From JANSWY01 sp965228955 (lineage in GTDB: Bacteria > Bacteroidota > Bacteroidia > Cytophagales > Cyclobacteriaceae), in the NCBI GenBank assembly GCA_965228955.1, contig OZ245848.1, positions 5,642,001 to 5,706,000 on the forward strand: 64,000 nucleotides of DNA. The letters are read 5' to 3'. Under the pieces are notes generated by a model, which had not been told where the DNA came from, searched no databases, and worked only from the letters and a program-made list of their open reading frames with translations. Both the position numbers and the translations under genes were made by a program. This document shows positions 61,675-64,000 of the stretch, piece by piece. Positions within the stretch are counted from its first letter, which is position 1; each line of letters opens with the position of its first letter.

Positions 61675-64000
61675 GTGAAGAGTAAAGATTTAATCAAATT
61701 ATACAAAGAGGATAGCCTGATGCAGGCAATCGCGAATGCATTGAAACCAAATGAGGATTCCTCTACTCAACTTAAGGGCCTCATTGGAAGTTTGGATGCT
61801 ATTACTGCTGCGAGCATTTTTCAAATAAATCATCAAAATCATATCTTCATTCTTCATGAGAAAGAAGAAGCGGCTTACTTTTTTAATGACCTACAAAATT
61901 TGCTCGGATCAAGAGAAGTCCTCTTTTTCCCAACATCCTATAAGAGACCATATCAATTTGATGAAACTGAGAACGCCAACATTTTAATGCGGGCTGATAT
62001 TCTCAATCGAATAAATCATAAATCCTCGCAAGGAGAGTTAATCGTTACTTATCCTGAAGCGCTTACAGAAAAAGTAATCAACAAAAGATCACTCCTCGCA
62101 AATACACTCACGGCTAAACCTGGTGACAAACTAGATGTAGATTTCATGACGGATATGCTGTTATCCTATGATTTTGAAAAAACTGATTTTGTATATGAAC
62201 CTGGGCAATTTGCAGTAAGAGGTGGAATTGTAGATGTGTTTTCCTTTGCCAGGGATCTTCCATTCAGAATTGAATTGTTTGGTGACGAAGTAGAAAGCAT
62301 CAGATCTTTCAATCCGGAAAGCCAGTTGTCAGAAGAGGACTTGAAGGAAATCAATATTATTCCAAATGTTCAAACCAAGTTATTAAAAGAGGAGAGACAG
62401 TCATTTCTGGATTACATCCCTAACAACAGCAAAATCTGGATTAAAGATTATCAGCATACTGTAGATATTATTGAACAATACTTCCAAAAAGCATCCGGTT
62501 CATTTGAGTCTATTGTTAATCAAAGTGATGTGCAAGTAGTATTTGGTCCTGAAGCACTTTTTGAAACTACTGATAGTTTTAAAGAAGGATTAAAGAAATA
62601 TGCCAAGGTTGAATTTGGAAACAGATTCTACTTACCAAATGCTACAACATTTACATTTGAAGCTAAACCTCAACCTACATTTCACAAGAAATTTGAATTA
62701 GTTGCGGAAAACCTGGATGAATTCCAGTCAAAGGGGTATACCAAAATCATCGCTGCAGATTCCATGCAGCAATTGGAAAGGCTTCAAACCATTTTTGAGG
62801 AAGTTGATCCGCTTTTAAACTTTGATCAGTTGAATGCTGGATTAAGAGCCGGGTTTATTGATGATCAGATGCAACTTCTCTGCTACACTGATCACCAGGT
62901 TTTTGATAGATTTCATAGATATAAAATCAAAGAGAAGCACAGCAAGTCAAAAGCTTTAACACTTAAGGAGCTAAAAACTCTTCAACCTGGCGATTATGTG
63001 GTACACATAGATCACGGAGTTGGGCGATTTGCCGGAATGGATACTGTAGACAATAACGGTAACAAACAGGAAGTACTCCGATTAGTCTATCGTGATGATG
63101 ATTTGCTATATGTCAGCGTTCACTCCTTACATAAGATTACCAAGTACAGCGGAAAAGAAGGAACACCTCCTTCCATCAATAAGCTTGGATCTCAGGAATG
63201 GGAAAACAAAAAGAAACGAGTTAAGAGAAAGGTAAAAGATATCGCTACCGATCTCATTAATTTATATGCAAAGAGAAAAGCGGCTCCAGGTTATGCTTAT
63301 CCAGTAGATAATTTCTTACAAGCAGAATTAGAGTCTTCTTTCATTTATCAGGATACACCAGATCAGGCTTCTGCAACTGAAGATGTAAAACTAGATATGC
63401 AAAAACCACATCCAATGGATCGTCTGGTTTGTGGAGATGTTGGTTTCGGTAAAACTGAGGTAGCAATCCGTGCAGCATTCAAAGCGGTGAGCAATGGAAG
63501 ACAAGCCGCTGTTTTGGTACCAACTACCATTCTTGCGCTACAACATTACCATACATTCAAAGACAGGCTTTCTAATTTCCCTGTCAGAATTGACTATATC
63601 AACAGATTCCGTACAACAAAACAAATCAAAGAAGTACTTGCTGATTTAAAAGAAGGAAAAATTGATATCCTCATTGGAACCCACAGGATTGTAAATAAAG
63701 ATGTTCAGTTCAAGGACTTGGGATTGATGGTCATTGATGAAGAGCAAAAGTTTGGAGTAAAAGTAAAAGAGCGATTGAAAGAAATGAGAGTTAATGTTGA
63801 TGCTCTCACTCTTACAGCAACTCCAATTCCTAGAACATTGCAATTCTCACTGATGGGAGCCAGAGATTTAAGTATAATCTCTACACCACCACCAAACAGG
63901 CAGCCAGTTACCACTGAACTACACGAATTCAAAGAGGAAACTATCAGAGATGCAGTGAGTTATGAGTTAAGAAGAGGTGGACAAGTATTCTTTGTGCATA
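61675..64000 (+). CDS. mfd: Transcription-repair coupling factor Mfd (3' end outside window)
   Basis: The frame from GTG 61675 runs open to the window end (775 codons; full Mfd is about 1110). The N-terminal UvrB-like region (SYKRPYQFDETENAN), the CarD-like RNA polymerase interaction domain (about residue 435; LQPGDYVVHIDHGVGRFAGMD) and the helicase with Walker A GDVGFGKTEVAIRAAF (about 588) and DEEQKFG (about 686) with TATPIPRT are present. Mfd removes RNA polymerase stalled at DNA lesions and recruits UvrA. It is divergent from the nuclease. Confidence 0.97.
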   Translation, partial: MKSKDLIKLYKEDSLMQAIANALKPNEDSSTQLKGLIGSLDAITAASIFQINHQNHIFILHEKEEAAYFFNDLQNLLGSREVLFFPTSYKRPYQFDETENANILMRADILNRINHKSSQGELIVTYPEALTEKVINKRSLLANTLTAKPGDKLDVDFMTDMLLSYDFEKTDFVYEPGQFAVRGGIVDVFSFARDLPFRIELFGDEVESIRSFNPESQLSEEDLKEINIIPNVQTKLLKEERQSFLDYIPNNSKIWIKDYQHTVDIIEQYFQKASGSFESIVNQSDVQVVFGPEALFETTDSFKEGLKKYAKVEFGNRFYLPNATTFTFEAKPQPTFHKKFELVAENLDEFQSKGYTKIIAADSMQQLERLQTIFEEVDPLLNFDQLNAGLRAGFIDDQMQLLCYTDHQVFDRFHRYKIKEKHSKSKALTLKELKTLQPGDYVVHIDHGVGRFAGMDTVDNNGNKQEVLRLVYRDDDLLYVSVHSLHKITKYSGKEGTPPSINKLGSQEWENKKKRVKRKVKDIATDLINLYAKRKAAPGYAYPVDNFLQAELESSFIYQDTPDQASATEDVKLDMQKPHPMDRLVCGDVGFGKTEVAIRAAFKAVSNGRQAAVLVPTTILALQHYHTFKDRLSNFPVRIDYINRFRTTKQIKEVLADLKEGKIDILIGTHRIVNKDVQFKDLGLMVIDEEQKFGVKVKERLKEMRVNVDALTLTATPIPRTLQFSLMGARDLSIISTPPPNRQPVTTELHEFKEETIRDAVSYELRRGGQVFFVH

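Overview
The window looks like chromosomal DNA of a gliding, probably marine or environmental member of the Bacteroidota, most likely order Cytophagales. The evidence is AT-rich sequence, type IX secretion C-terminal domains of both type A and type B, the gliding lipoproteins GldB and GldD with GldE, many Bacteroidota-specific families (DUF4301, DUF4412, DUF5996, DUF4932), promoter boxes of the TAnnTTTG type and few Shine-Dalgarno sequences. No rRNA, tRNA, CRISPR array, prophage or insertion sequence was recognised.

Region 1 (1-11.9 kb, all plus strand) is accessory: the end of a secreted PKD/beta-helix protein with a T9SS signal, an M24 aminopeptidase, an orphan FtsX-like permease, a propeller lipoprotein, a methyltransferase plus MDR oxidoreductase pair, two small membrane proteins with an AraC regulator, a double NTF2-like lipoprotein, a Crp-like regulator and a DUF5996 protein. 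Region 2 (11.9-20.2 kb) is a looser patch of solitary genes with long spacers: a duplicated endosialidase-chaperone-like protein flanked by inverted repeats, an unknown protein, an alpha/beta hydrolase fusion, a lipoprotein with tandem FG-GAP-like repeats, a DUF4412 protein and a zinc-ribbon protein. Region 3 (20.4-31.5 kb) holds three AraC regulators, a beta-barrel protein, a DUF4932 metallopeptidase-like fusion, a short M1 peptidase, and a second AraC plus double-NTF2 pair followed by a cupin. Region 4 (31.6-36.3 kb, minus strand) is a compact run of eight genes with a WYL regulator and several overlapping genes for secreted or membrane proteins of unknown role.

Region 5 (36.7-40.1 kb) has three members of a small-protein family with a shared GYIWYNP motif around a lipoprotein oligopeptidase B, with unusual repeat and hairpin sequences between genes. 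Region 6 (40.1-52.7 kb) is core genome: acyl-ACP thioesterase, glycosyltransferase, gldB, a beta-barrel protein, the operon HU - TPR - 29-residue ribosomal-type protein - rng on the minus strand, and the divergent mutY - ssb - gldE - gldD - recG on the plus strand. Region 7 (52.7-64 kb) has three tandem paralogous surface proteins with an exact 973-bp period, an Hsp20-like protein, an AraC regulator with an NAD-dependent oxidoreductase sharing a 19-bp upstream motif, a thiamine-binding protein, DUF4301, an S1/P1 nuclease, and the first 775 codons of mfd running off the end.

The most unusual signals are not protein-coding: a TTAGAC/GTCTAA repeat array around a terminator, two hairpins of the same one-sided-bulge geometry, several direct repeats at 20-21 bp period, a shared 19-bp motif around an AraC gene, and an isolated intrinsic terminator without an upstream gene that hints at a small RNA or attenuator before the nuclease gene. 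No single complete new system could be proven from the sequence alone.
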